Positions 1-7,962 of a stretch of 64,000 bases of DNA are shown here, in pieces; the stretch's first letter is position 1, and each line of letters begins with the position of its first letter. A program made the position numbers and the translations under genes. The notes under the pieces were generated by a model. The model searched no databases. It worked only from the letters and a program-made list of their open reading frames with translations, and was not told the DNA's origin. This stretch comes from a bacterium (lineage in GTDB: Bacteria; Cyanobacteriota; Sericytochromatia; S15B-MN24; UBA4093), in contig JAGIBK010000001.1 of NCBI GenBank assembly GCA_017744355.1, forward strand, positions 62,001-126,000. The letters run 5' to 3'.

Positions 1-344
1 TGTTCCTTGCGGGCTTGCAGGACATCCCTGAGGCCCTCTACGAGGCCGCGCGCCTCGACGGGGCGGGCACCTGGGCCCAGTTCCGCCACGTCACCCTGCC
101 GCTCTTGAAACCCACGACCTTCTACGTGGCGACGGTGGGCCTCATCGGCTGCTTTCAGGTCTTCGACCAGGTCTTCATCATGACGAGCGGCGGGCCGCTC
201 AAGTCGACCCTCACGATTGCCTATCTGCTCTACCAGGAGGCGTTCATGAACTTCAACATGGGCTACGCCTGCGCGATCGCCTTCGTGCTCGCGACCCTGA
301 TCTTCGGCTGCACCATGCTGCAGCGCCGGCTCTTGGGGGACTGA
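1..344 (+). CDS. Sugar ABC transporter permease, MalF-type (3' part)
   Basis: This is the C-terminal end of an inner-membrane permease of a carbohydrate ABC importer; the 5' part lies outside the window, and the first whole codon is at position 3. The visible 114 codons contain the EAA loop that docks onto the ATPase ([15 protein letters not shown] followed by [10 protein letters not shown]), then two hydrophobic segments typical of the last membrane helices. The stop at 342-344 is 2 bp before the start of a second permease, so the two are co-transcribed and should form a heterodimeric channel. The substrate cannot be read from the permease; sugars or sugar oligomers are usual for this family. 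Confidence 0.93.
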   Translation, partial: FLAGLQDIPEALYEAARLDGAGTWAQFRHVTLPLLKPTTFYVATVGLIGCFQVFDQVFIMTSGGPLKSTLTIAYLLYQEAFMNFNMGYACAIAFVLATLIFGCTMLQRRLLGD

Positions 345-346
345 CC

Positions 347-1165
347 ATGGCGCGCGCCAAGACCCTCTTCTTCTACCTGGTGCTCGTCGCCTGCGCGCTG
401 GCCTCCGTCTTCCCCTTCGCCTTCGCCCTCTTCACCTCCTTCAAGGCTCCGAGCGAGGCCTTCTCCTTCGGGGCGTGGCCGGCAGCACTCACCTTCGAGA
501 ACTACCACGAGGTCCTGAGAACCACTCCGCTCTTTCTGCGCTGGGTGCTCAACAGCCTCGCCGTCGCGGTCGTCACGGTCGCTCTCTTGCTGCTCTTGAG
601 CCTGATGGGGGGCTTCTCGCTCGCGCGCATCGCCTTTCCCGGCCGCAAGACCCTTTTCCTGATCCTGCTCGCCTCGATGATGATCCCGAACCAGGTCCTC
701 TGGATCCCTAACTACACGACCCTGTCGCGCCTCGGCTGGGTCAACACCTACTGGGGCCTCGTGCCGGGGCTGGTGGCGACGCTTTCGACCGGCACCTTCC
801 TGGTCGCGCAGTTCCTCAGGGCCCTGCCGATCGAGATCGAGGAAGCCGCCACCCTGGACGGCCTCTCGCGCTACGGGATGTTCTGGCGCCTGATCGTGCC
901 CTTGACCGGCCCGGTGGCCGCCACCGTGACCATCACGAGCTTCATGGCGAGCTGGAACGCCTTTGCCTGGCCTCTGATCGTGCTGAACTCGCCCGAGCTC
1001 TTCACCCTGCCGGTCGGGCTCAACTTCTTCAAGGGCCTCTACGTCACGCGCTGGACGCTCATCATGGCAGGGTCCATGTTCAACACCCTGCCCGTGCTGG
1101 TGGTCTTCGCCCTCTTCCAGCGCCACTTCATCAAGGGGGTGGCGACCACCGGCCTCAAGGAGTGA
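347..1165 (+). CDS. Sugar ABC transporter permease, MalG-type
   Basis: A 272-residue membrane protein, full length for the MalG/LacG family, with about six hydrophobic segments starting at the N-terminus (LFFYLVLVACALASVFPF). The EAA motif is at about residues 165-185 (EIEEAATLDGLSRYGMFWRLIVP split over the loop). It follows the first permease after only 2 bp and should be its partner in the importer. No substrate-binding protein or ATPase gene is visible here; they presumably lie to the left of the window. The C-terminus is slightly longer than the usual end and the next gene is unrelated, so this is probably the last gene of the operon. Confidence 0.95.
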   Translation: MARAKTLFFYLVLVACALASVFPFAFALFTSFKAPSEAFSFGAWPAALTFENYHEVLRTTPLFLRWVLNSLAVAVVTVALLLLLSLMGGFSLARIAFPGRKTLFLILLASMMIPNQVLWIPNYTTLSRLGWVNTYWGLVPGLVATLSTGTFLVAQFLRALPIEIEEAATLDGLSRYGMFWRLIVPLTGPVAATVTITSFMASWNAFAWPLIVLNSPELFTLPVGLNFFKGLYVTRWTLIMAGSMFNTLPVLVVFALFQRHFIKGVATTGLKE

Positions 1166-1248
1166 AACGAGGGGCGGAGGGCCTTGCCCCTGCGCTACAA
1201 TGGAGGCAGCCTTTTGTCCTTAGAACAGCCGTAGACGAGAGAGACACC

Positions 1249-1806
1249 ATGCACGTGATCGATACAGGGATTCCCGGACTCATCGTGGTCGAGCCCAAGG
1301 CCTTCGGGGATGCGCGCGGCTTCTTCCTTGAGACCTACGCCGAGAGCCGCTACCGCGAGGCGGGCATCCCCGAGCGCTTCGTGCAGGCCAACCACTCGCG
1401 TTCGCGCCGCGGCGTGCTGCGCGGCCTTCACTACCAGCTGGTGCAGCCCCAGGGCAAGCTCGTGAGCGTGGCGCGCGGGGCGGTCTACGACGTGGCGGTG
1501 GACATCCGGCGCGGTTCGCCGACCTTCGGCAAGTCCTACGGGGCGGTGCTCGACGACGTGACGCACCGTCAGATGTTCGTGCCGGCGGGCTTCGCCCACG
1601 GCTTCGTGGTCCTCTCCGAGGAGTGCGATTTCCTCTACCAGGTCACGGACTACTATCACCCGGCTTCCGAGCAGGGTATCGCCTGGAACGATCCGGCGCT
1701 GGGCATCGAGTGGCCCCTCACCGACGTGCTGCTCTCTGACAAGGACAAGGTGCACCCGCGCCTTGCGGATCAGGACCCCGCCAAGCTACCCGTCTACCAA
1801 GGCTAG
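1249..1806 (+). CDS. rfbC: dTDP-4-dehydrorhamnose 3,5-epimerase
   Basis: The third enzyme of dTDP-L-rhamnose synthesis, which epimerises C3 and C5 of dTDP-4-keto-6-deoxyglucose in the cytoplasm. The 185-residue length is standard for RmlC. Visible landmarks are RGFFLETY (23-30), the catalytic-histidine motif RGLHYQ with His61, the substrate lysine in QGK (Lys70) and the cupin core FVPAGFAHGF (111-120) followed by the active-site Tyr131. An upstream in-frame ATG at 1162 would add 29 unrelated residues, so I chose 1249, which follows a GAGAGA ribosome site. No rfbA, rfbB or rfbD is nearby, so it is separated from the rest of the pathway. Its stop codon overlaps that of the convergent gene. Confidence 0.95.
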   Translation: MHVIDTGIPGLIVVEPKAFGDARGFFLETYAESRYREAGIPERFVQANHSRSRRGVLRGLHYQLVQPQGKLVSVARGAVYDVAVDIRRGSPTFGKSYGAVLDDVTHRQMFVPAGFAHGFVVLSEECDFLYQVTDYYHPASEQGIAWNDPALGIEWPLTDVLLSDKDKVHPRLADQDPAKLPVYQG

Positions 1807-2411
1807 CGCTCGTCCTTGGGCGGCGGCATCAGCGTCTCGAGCGCGACGTGCCGCGAGGCGCCATCGGGGCCCGTCACCAGAGCCGTCTCGGGGTTGATGA
1901 TGGCGACGGCCGTGCCATCCTTGGGACAGAAGAGATCCCGCACCGGCTCCTCGCTGAAGGTCAAGCGATTGCCGCAGATGGGGCAGACGTACCCTGAGAT
2001 CTTGCGCCGGCTTTTGACCTTGGCGGCCACCGTTTCGATCTCCGAGGGGAAGTTGTTGATGTCGTGCGGGAAGCTCAAGAAGCAGTCGTAGCGGACGTGG
2101 GTCGGCACGTCGCGGGAGCTGACCCCGTGCCCGAGCAAGACGATCGGCAGGAGGTTGATCGCCGGGTATCGCTCCATTTCGCAGAGTGCCTCGTAGCCGA
2201 TGAGGTCCGCTGCCGGATCCCGGATGGGGCGCTCGAAGGCCTCCTCTTTGCGGTAGAGGGCCACCACGATGACGTCCGGGCCGAAGTCGAGCACGCGCTC
2301 GAAGTCGATCGGGACCAGCGCGATCAGGGTTTCGTGCCCCGCCTGGTTGAGCGGCGCGGCGATCATCTGGGAGTACGCTTCGTAGTCGTCCAGGATGGCA
2401 ATCTTGCTCAC
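1803..2411 (-). CDS. Receiver-like protein with C-terminal zinc-ribbon, phosphoacceptor lost
   Basis: A 202-residue protein I cannot name. Residues 1-130 look like a response-regulator receiver domain (KIAILDDYE at 3-11 gives the acidic pair Asp8-Asp9, and GPDVIVVALY at 44-53 aligns with the beta-3 strand). The position that should hold the phosphorylated Asp is Ala51, so it is probably a pseudo-receiver. Residues 141-166 form a zinc-ribbon-like knuckle with CPIC (Cys143, Cys146) and a single later Cys162 in FCPKDG. It may be a protein-interaction or nucleic-acid-binding adaptor; that is inference. It converges on rfbC with stops sharing the palindrome CTAG. Confidence 0.72.
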   Translation of the reverse strand: MSKIAILDDYEAYSQMIAAPLNQAGHETLIALVPIDFERVLDFGPDVIVVALYRKEEAFERPIRDPAADLIGYEALCEMERYPAINLLPIVLLGHGVSSRDVPTHVRYDCFLSFPHDINNFPSEIETVAAKVKSRRKISGYVCPICGNRLTFSEEPVRDLFCPKDGTAVAIINPETALVTGPDGASRHVALETLMPPPKDER

Positions 2412-2586
2412 GCGCTGCTTCCCCTCCTCGCCCTTGCGGGAGCATCTTCGCCGCGCGGGGCGCCTGCGTCATCGGCGATTACGACGAAGGGGGCTCGTAC
2501 GCAACAACGGCCTTTTTTGGGTAAGCTGAGGAGGGCCTCGCGTGCGTGCCGTGCGCCGCGTGCTCGCCCTTGTTCAGGAAGCCTCG

Positions 2587-3699
2587 ATGCCTCGCACCGC
2601 CGCCCAGTCTCTCTCCCTTCAGGCCCTCAATCGCGCAACGCTCGCCCGTCAGCTCTTGCTCGCGCGCGCCGGCGCCTCGCCGCACCAGGCGATCGCATCC
2701 CTCGCCGGCATGCAGGGCCAGGTGCCGAAGCCGCCCTTCATCGGCCTCTGGACGCGGCTCGAGGGCTTCAAGCGCGAGGATCTCGCTTCTCTCGTCCATC
2801 GCCGGGAGGTGGTCCGGGCGACCATGATGCGCGGCACGATCCACTACATGACCGCCGAGGACTACCGCCGCCTGCGCCCCGCGCTGAGCGAGATGCTCTC
2901 GGGGGCGATCGCGACGACCCTGCGCGGCCGCGCCGAAGGCCTGGACCTCGAAGGGGTGGCCGGTGCGGCCCGCGAGCTGTTTGCCGAGGGCCCTCGCACC
3001 TTCACCGAGTTGAGGGGCCAGCTCATGGCGCGCTTTCCGGAAGGCGACGAGCGGGTCATGGGCTTCGCCGCCCGGATGCACCTGCCGCTCGTCATGGTGC
3101 CCGACGATTCGGCCTGGGCTTATCCGGCGGATGCGGCCTTCACCCTGGCCGAGACCTGGCTCGGGGCAGAGCTAGCGCCTGTCGACACTCCGCACGAGCT
3201 GGTGCGGCGTTACCTCGCGGCCTTCGGCCCCGCCACGGTGGCCGACGCGCAGACCTGGTCCGGCCTCAAGGGCCTCAAGCCCGTCTTCGAGGCCCTGCGC
3301 GACGAGCTCGTCACCTTCAAGGACCCCAAGGGGCGCGAGCTGTTCGATCTGCCCGACGCCCCGCGCCCCGGTGAGGAGGTGAGCGCGCCCATGCGCTTCT
3401 TGCCCGAGTACGACAACCTGGTGCTCGCGCACGCCGACCGCACGCGCCTGGTTGACGACGCTCATCGCGCCCGCCTCGTGACCAAGAACCTCAAGGTGCT
3501 CGCGAGCTTCACGGTCGACGGACGCATCGCGGGGACCTGGAGCATCGAGCGCAAGGCCAAGCGCGCGACGCTCGCGCTTTCGCCGTTCGAGGCGATCGCC
3601 CCGGCCGATCGCGACGCGCTGGCGGCCGAGGGCGAGGCGCTCCTGCGCTTCGCCGAACCTGACGCGGCCTCCCATGAGCTGAGCTTCTTGCCCGTTTAG
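2587..3699 (+). CDS. Winged-helix (HTH_42) protein, AlkZ-like DNA glycosylase candidate
   Basis: A 370-residue member of the HTH_42 superfamily, which includes the interstrand-crosslink glycosylases AlkZ and YcaQ. Residues 43-45 are QGQ within LAGMQGQVPKPPF; a Gln-x-Gln pair at this place is the catalytic motif reported for AlkZ-like members, whereas YcaQ-like members have Gln-x-Asp. The following VRATMMRGTIHYM segment is also typical of the family. I chose the ATG at 2587 because AGGA lies 8 bases upstream; an earlier start at 2542 adds 15 residues. It stands alone, convergent with a histidine kinase gene whose stop overlaps by 4 bp. Many family members remain uncharacterised, so the activity is inferred. 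Confidence 0.85.
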   Translation: MPRTAAQSLSLQALNRATLARQLLLARAGASPHQAIASLAGMQGQVPKPPFIGLWTRLEGFKREDLASLVHRREVVRATMMRGTIHYMTAEDYRRLRPALSEMLSGAIATTLRGRAEGLDLEGVAGAARELFAEGPRTFTELRGQLMARFPEGDERVMGFAARMHLPLVMVPDDSAWAYPADAAFTLAETWLGAELAPVDTPHELVRRYLAAFGPATVADAQTWSGLKGLKPVFEALRDELVTFKDPKGRELFDLPDAPRPGEEVSAPMRFLPEYDNLVLAHADRTRLVDDAHRARLVTKNLKVLASFTVDGRIAGTWSIERKAKRATLALSPFEAIAPADRDALAAEGEALLRFAEPDAASHELSFLPV

Positions 3700-5315
3700 G
3701 GCTGCTTGATGGGCAGCTCGAACCAGAAGGTGCTGCCCACCCCCGGGGTGCTCTCGACCCCGATGGTGCCGCCGTGGGCCTCGACGAGGGCCTTGCTGAT
3801 CGAGAGGCCGAGGCCGGCCCCCTTGCCCATGCGCACCCCGGCCTCCAGCTGGGAGAACCGTTGGAACAGCCTGGGCTTGTCTTCGGCCTGGATGCCGGGG
3901 CCGGCGTCCTGGATCTCGCAGCGAACGGTCGTGTCGAGGCGGCAGGCCATGACCCGGATCGTGCCCCCCGCGGGGGTGAACTTGATGGCGTTGGAGATGA
4001 GGTTGGTCAGCACCTGGCCGATGCGCTGGGTATCCATCTCGAGCTCCAGCGGACAATCGGACATGCTGGCCACCAGCGAGGTGCGGCTCTCGTCGGCCTG
4101 GGGACGCAGGCTCTCGACCACCTCGCGCACCCGGTCCCTCAGCTCGGCGGGCTCGATCTTGAGGGTGAAGGTGCCCGCCTCCATGCGGGCGAAGTCGAGC
4201 AGGTCGTTGAGCAGGTACTCGAGGCGCGTGGCGCCGCGCTGGATCTGGTGGATGAACTCGTGTTGCTCGGGGGTCACGGGACCGCCGAGCTCGTCTTCGA
4301 GGAATTCGGCGTAGCCCACGATGGAGGTCAAGGGCGTCCGGAGCTCGTGGGTGACCGAGTTGACGAAGTTGTTCTTGAGCTGGTCGAGGGCCATGAGCTG
4401 CTCGTACTGCGCGCGGAGCTGGGCGGTGAGCCGCGCGCGCTCGGTGACGTCCTGGCTGGTGCCGATCATCTTGACGACCCGCCCCTCGTCGTCGAGGATG
4501 GGCCGCCCGATCGAGTGAAGGTCGAGCGCCTTGCCGTCCGGGTGGATGACCCGGTACTCCATCGAGAAGGCTTCGGCCCGCGCGATCGCCCCCTGCATGA
4601 CCTCCTCGTGGCGCGGCAGGTCGTGGGGGTCGATCCGCGCGATCGCCTGGGCGCGGGGGATCTGGCGGGTGAGCGGGTCGATCCCGAAGAGGCGGCACTG
4701 CTCTTCCGACCATGTGAGCTCGCGCGTCGTCACGTCGAGCTCCCAGCTGCCGATGTGCGCGATGCGCTGGGCCTCGGCGAGCATCTCTTCGCTCTTGCGC
4801 AGGGCCCTGGTGCGCTGGACCACCTCGGCCTCGATCCGCAGGGTCCGGTACCGCAAGGCCTCGGAGCTGCGCTTCTCATCTTCGATGTCGCGGCTCGCGC
4901 CGATCCACTCCCGCGCCACGCCCTGTGCGTCCCGGACGAGGCGGCCTCGGGCGGCGAACCAGCGATAGACCCCGTCGTGCCGCCGCACCCGGTACTCCGC
5001 CACGTAGTGATCCTCGTCGGCGACCGCTCGCGCCCAGGCGTCGGCGGCCGGGGCGAAGTCGTCCGGATGGATCGCCTGGAGCCACCCCCGGCCTTGGATC
5101 GCCTCGGGGGAGAGGCCTGTGAACCTGCACCAGCCGGGAGACTCGATGAGGCGGCCATCCAGGGCCGCAAGCCAGGTAATCTGCGAGGTCGCCCCCATCA
5201 GGGTGCGATAGCGCGCCTCCATCCAGGCGGCTTGCTCCTGGAGGGTTGCCAACTGGGCACGGAGCTGCGCGTTCTCTTCGTCTTGGCTGGAGAAGGGCTG
5301 CTCGAGTGGTAGCAC
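3696..5315 (-). CDS. PAS-PAS sensor histidine kinase, cytoplasmic
   Basis: A 539-residue hybrid-free sensor kinase. A short coiled segment (1-35) leads into two PAS domains (about 38-150 and 185-300; the second ends in IGTSQDVTERARL). These are followed by a HisKA phosphoacceptor helix with SVTHELRTPLTSIVGY, then a HATPase domain with the N box (TNLISNAIKFTPAGG), G1 (DAGPGIQ) and G2 (GKGAGLGLSI). No membrane segment is visible, so it should sense a cytosolic cue through its PAS domains. No classical response regulator is adjacent, so it is an orphan; the receiver-like gene at 1803-2411 lacks its Asp and is an unlikely partner. The second PAS kinase at 13171-14289 has a similar build. Confidence 0.95.
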   Translation of the reverse strand: MLPLEQPFSSQDEENAQLRAQLATLQEQAAWMEARYRTLMGATSQITWLAALDGRLIESPGWCRFTGLSPEAIQGRGWLQAIHPDDFAPAADAWARAVADEDHYVAEYRVRRHDGVYRWFAARGRLVRDAQGVAREWIGASRDIEDEKRSSEALRYRTLRIEAEVVQRTRALRKSEEMLAEAQRIAHIGSWELDVTTRELTWSEEQCRLFGIDPLTRQIPRAQAIARIDPHDLPRHEEVMQGAIARAEAFSMEYRVIHPDGKALDLHSIGRPILDDEGRVVKMIGTSQDVTERARLTAQLRAQYEQLMALDQLKNNFVNSVTHELRTPLTSIVGYAEFLEDELGGPVTPEQHEFIHQIQRGATRLEYLLNDLLDFARMEAGTFTLKIEPAELRDRVREVVESLRPQADESRTSLVASMSDCPLELEMDTQRIGQVLTNLISNAIKFTPAGGTIRVMACRLDTTVRCEIQDAGPGIQAEDKPRLFQRFSQLEAGVRMGKGAGLGLSISKALVEAHGGTIGVESTPGVGSTFWFELPIKQP

Positions 5316-5409
5316 GGGGTCTCCTCGGGAGAAAAGGGTTCTGATGCGAACTATCTAGTATCGCAAATATGTCCCAGCCCTTCAAGAAGGCCGCAGGGCG
5401 GAGGGCGGG

Positions 5410-5438
5410 TTGACTTTTGAACTACGTAGAACTATTAT
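5410..5438 (+). promoter_or_regulatory. marR promoter with operator in the spacer
   Basis: TTGACT (5410-5415) and TATTAT (5433-5438) are separated by exactly 17 bp. The spacer holds the palindrome CTACGTAG (5422-5429) embedded in GAACTACGTAGAAC. The same eight bases sit in the spacer of the promoter at 21304-21333. A repressor bound here would block its own transcription, which fits MarR autoregulation. Confidence 0.75.
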
Positions 5439-5473
5439 GGGTTTTGGAATAGGACTACTTAGGATTATTTCGA

Positions 5474-5933
5474 ATGAAAGACCCGCGCTACCCCGTCGAC
5501 CAGGACATCTCGCTGCTGCCGGTGCACCGCGCGCTGTTCGCCTGCGTCCAGCAATCGAGCCGCGTGATGACGCGCTTCATGGAGCAGCGAGGCCTGACGC
5601 CCTCGCAGTTCGACGTGCTGGCCACCCTGGGGGACACCGAGGGGATGACCTTCAAGGAGCTGAGCCAGCGCTCGATGGTGACGGCCGGGACCCTCACCCC
5701 CGTCTTGAACCGGATGGAGGCCAAGGGCCTCGTTTCTCGCTGCAAGGGCGAGAAGGACAGCCGCCAGACCCTCGTGCGTTTGACGCCCGAGGGCCAGGCC
5801 CAGTACGAAGCGACCTTCTTGCCCTTCATCGACCACGCCCAGGGGGTCCTGAACCGCCTCACCCCCAACGAGCAAACGCAGCTGGCCCAGCTGCTCGACA
5901 AGCTCACAGCCGCCTACGCGGAGGAGACGAACC

Positions 5934-5941
<8 letters not shown>
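5474..5941 (+). CDS. MarR-family transcriptional regulator (MhqR-like)
   Basis: A 155-residue winged-helix repressor. The N-terminal dimerisation helices precede SQFDVLATLG, the recognition region is FKELSQRSMVTAGTLTPVLNRME, and the wing carries the MarR-family GEKDSRQ signature (a D-x-R type tip). It starts at an ATG with AGGA 9 bases upstream. The next gene, an extradiol dioxygenase, begins inside its last codons, so they form an operon. The promoter has a palindromic operator shared with loci at 18.7 and 21.3 kb that encode dioxygenase, hydratase, tautomerase and carboxylesterase functions. This gene set recalls the Bacillus MhqR regulon for quinone and catechol stress; the role is inferred from context. 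Confidence 0.92.
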
Positions 5942-6758
<817 letters not shown>

Positions 6759-6795
6759 GCGCGAGGCCCCGCTCAGGCAAGGCCCTTAGGCGTCC

Positions 6796-6833
6796 CCCAG
6801 GTCGGGCAGGCTTCAAAGCCTGCCCGACCTGGG
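6796..6833. terminator. Bidirectional hairpin terminator
   Basis: A perfect 18-bp stem (6796-6813 with 6816-6833) with a two-base centre lies between the converging dioxygenase and hydrolase genes. It lacks long T runs, so it may also simply be a strong RNA hairpin. Confidence 0.7.
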
Positions 6834-6843
6834 CGTTGCGGCT

Positions 6844-7773
6844 TTAGCGCGCGTACTTGGCGAGGAAGGCGCTGACCTTTCGCTCGTAGGCGACCGGGTC
6901 GATCGCGATGGAGGTCCCGTGCTCGGCGTTCGGCACGAGGAGGAGGTCCTTCTCGGTCGGGCAGGCCGCGTACAGCCGGTGCACCATCTCGACGGGCACG
7001 AAGGAGTCGGAGGCCCCGTGGATGAAGAGCATGGGGCGTTCGGCCTTGCGCACCTGTGCGATCGCCGAGGCCTCGTCGAAGCTGTAGCCCGCCCGGATCT
7101 TGGTCATGAGGCTGACGCTCGGCATCAGAGGGAAGGGCGGCAGGTGATACATGCGGTCCAGGTGGTAGGTGAGAACCTCTTCGGCGGAGGTGAAGGCGCA
7201 GTCCGAGACGATCGCCTTCACCGCGGCGGGAAGCTTCTCGCCGCTTGCCATGGTGACGGTGGCGCCGCCCATGGAGACCCCGTGCAGGACGAGGGTCGCA
7301 CCGCTGCCCGTCTTCTGGGCGGCCACGTCGATCCAGCGCAAGAGGTCGAGCCGATCGTGCCAGCCGTAGCCGATGTACTGGCCTTCGCTCGATCCGTGCC
7401 CGCGGGCGTCGGGCATGAGCACGTTGTAGCCGAGCTTGTCGTGATAGTAGCGGGCGAAGGCCCCCATGCGCCGCCCCTGCGAGGAGTAGCCGTGGGTGAG
7501 GATCGCGGTCTTGTTCGAGGGGGTGGCGGCCGCGAGGTAGTAGGCGCGCAGCTTGAGCCCGTCGAAGGAGGTCTGTTCGATGGTTTCGAGCGGCTGCTTG
7601 TCGAGCCAGGCGTGGCCCTCTTTGAAGGCCAGGGCGTTCTTCGTCTGCGCCAGCCGAGGATCCTGCTTGAGGAACTCCTTGGAGGTGCGCGCGACGCCGA
7701 GATCGTAGAGGTAGGCGCTGGCGGCGAGATCGAGGGCGAGCAGGAACGCACCGGCGGCGAGGATTCGTTTCAT
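6844..7773 (-). CDS. Alpha/beta hydrolase, secreted or membrane-anchored
   Basis: A 309-residue serine hydrolase of the YqkD/BEM46-like group. The ATG at 7773 follows GGAG and gives a hydrophobic N-terminus (MKRILAAGAFLLALDLAASA) that looks like a signal peptide or anchor; longer starts lose this. The oxyanion-side motif is TILTHGYSSQGR (HG), the nucleophile elbow is HGVSMGG, the acid is in GASDSFVP and the catalytic histidine is in NAEHGT. Substrate is unknown; the family contains esterases and peptidases. It is divergent from the GH3 gene and convergent with the dioxygenase, so it is probably monocistronic. Confidence 0.9.
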   Translation of the reverse strand: MKRILAAGAFLLALDLAASAYLYDLGVARTSKEFLKQDPRLAQTKNALAFKEGHAWLDKQPLETIEQTSFDGLKLRAYYLAAATPSNKTAILTHGYSSQGRRMGAFARYYHDKLGYNVLMPDARGHGSSEGQYIGYGWHDRLDLLRWIDVAAQKTGSGATLVLHGVSMGGATVTMASGEKLPAAVKAIVSDCAFTSAEEVLTYHLDRMYHLPPFPLMPSVSLMTKIRAGYSFDEASAIAQVRKAERPMLFIHGASDSFVPVEMVHRLYAACPTEKDLLLVPNAEHGTSIAIDPVAYERKVSAFLAKYAR

Positions 7774-7962
7774 GGTTGGCTCCGAGCGGGCCGTCTCCCA
7801 ATAGCGGCCCGAAGGGACCATCATGGTCAGCGCGGTCGCCCACGACAAGAGGGCTAGCCCCCCATCTCGGCGACTTGGCGCGTGCCGCTCCCAGGCCTTG
7901 GACACGGACTCGCTCACTCGTTATGATGCTCCTTCGCAAGGGCTCGCCGAGAGGAGGCACCG

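Noticed and set aside
263..1126. Long open frame on the minus strand opposite the MalG-type permease
   Set aside because: Its translation is dominated by Glu/Gly/Arg/His with no hydrophobic core, typical of the antisense of a GC-rich gene; the plus-strand permease is clearly real.
3774..5312. 512-codon open frame opposite the PAS-PAS kinase
   Set aside because: Low-complexity antisense frame without any motif, opposite a well-supported kinase.
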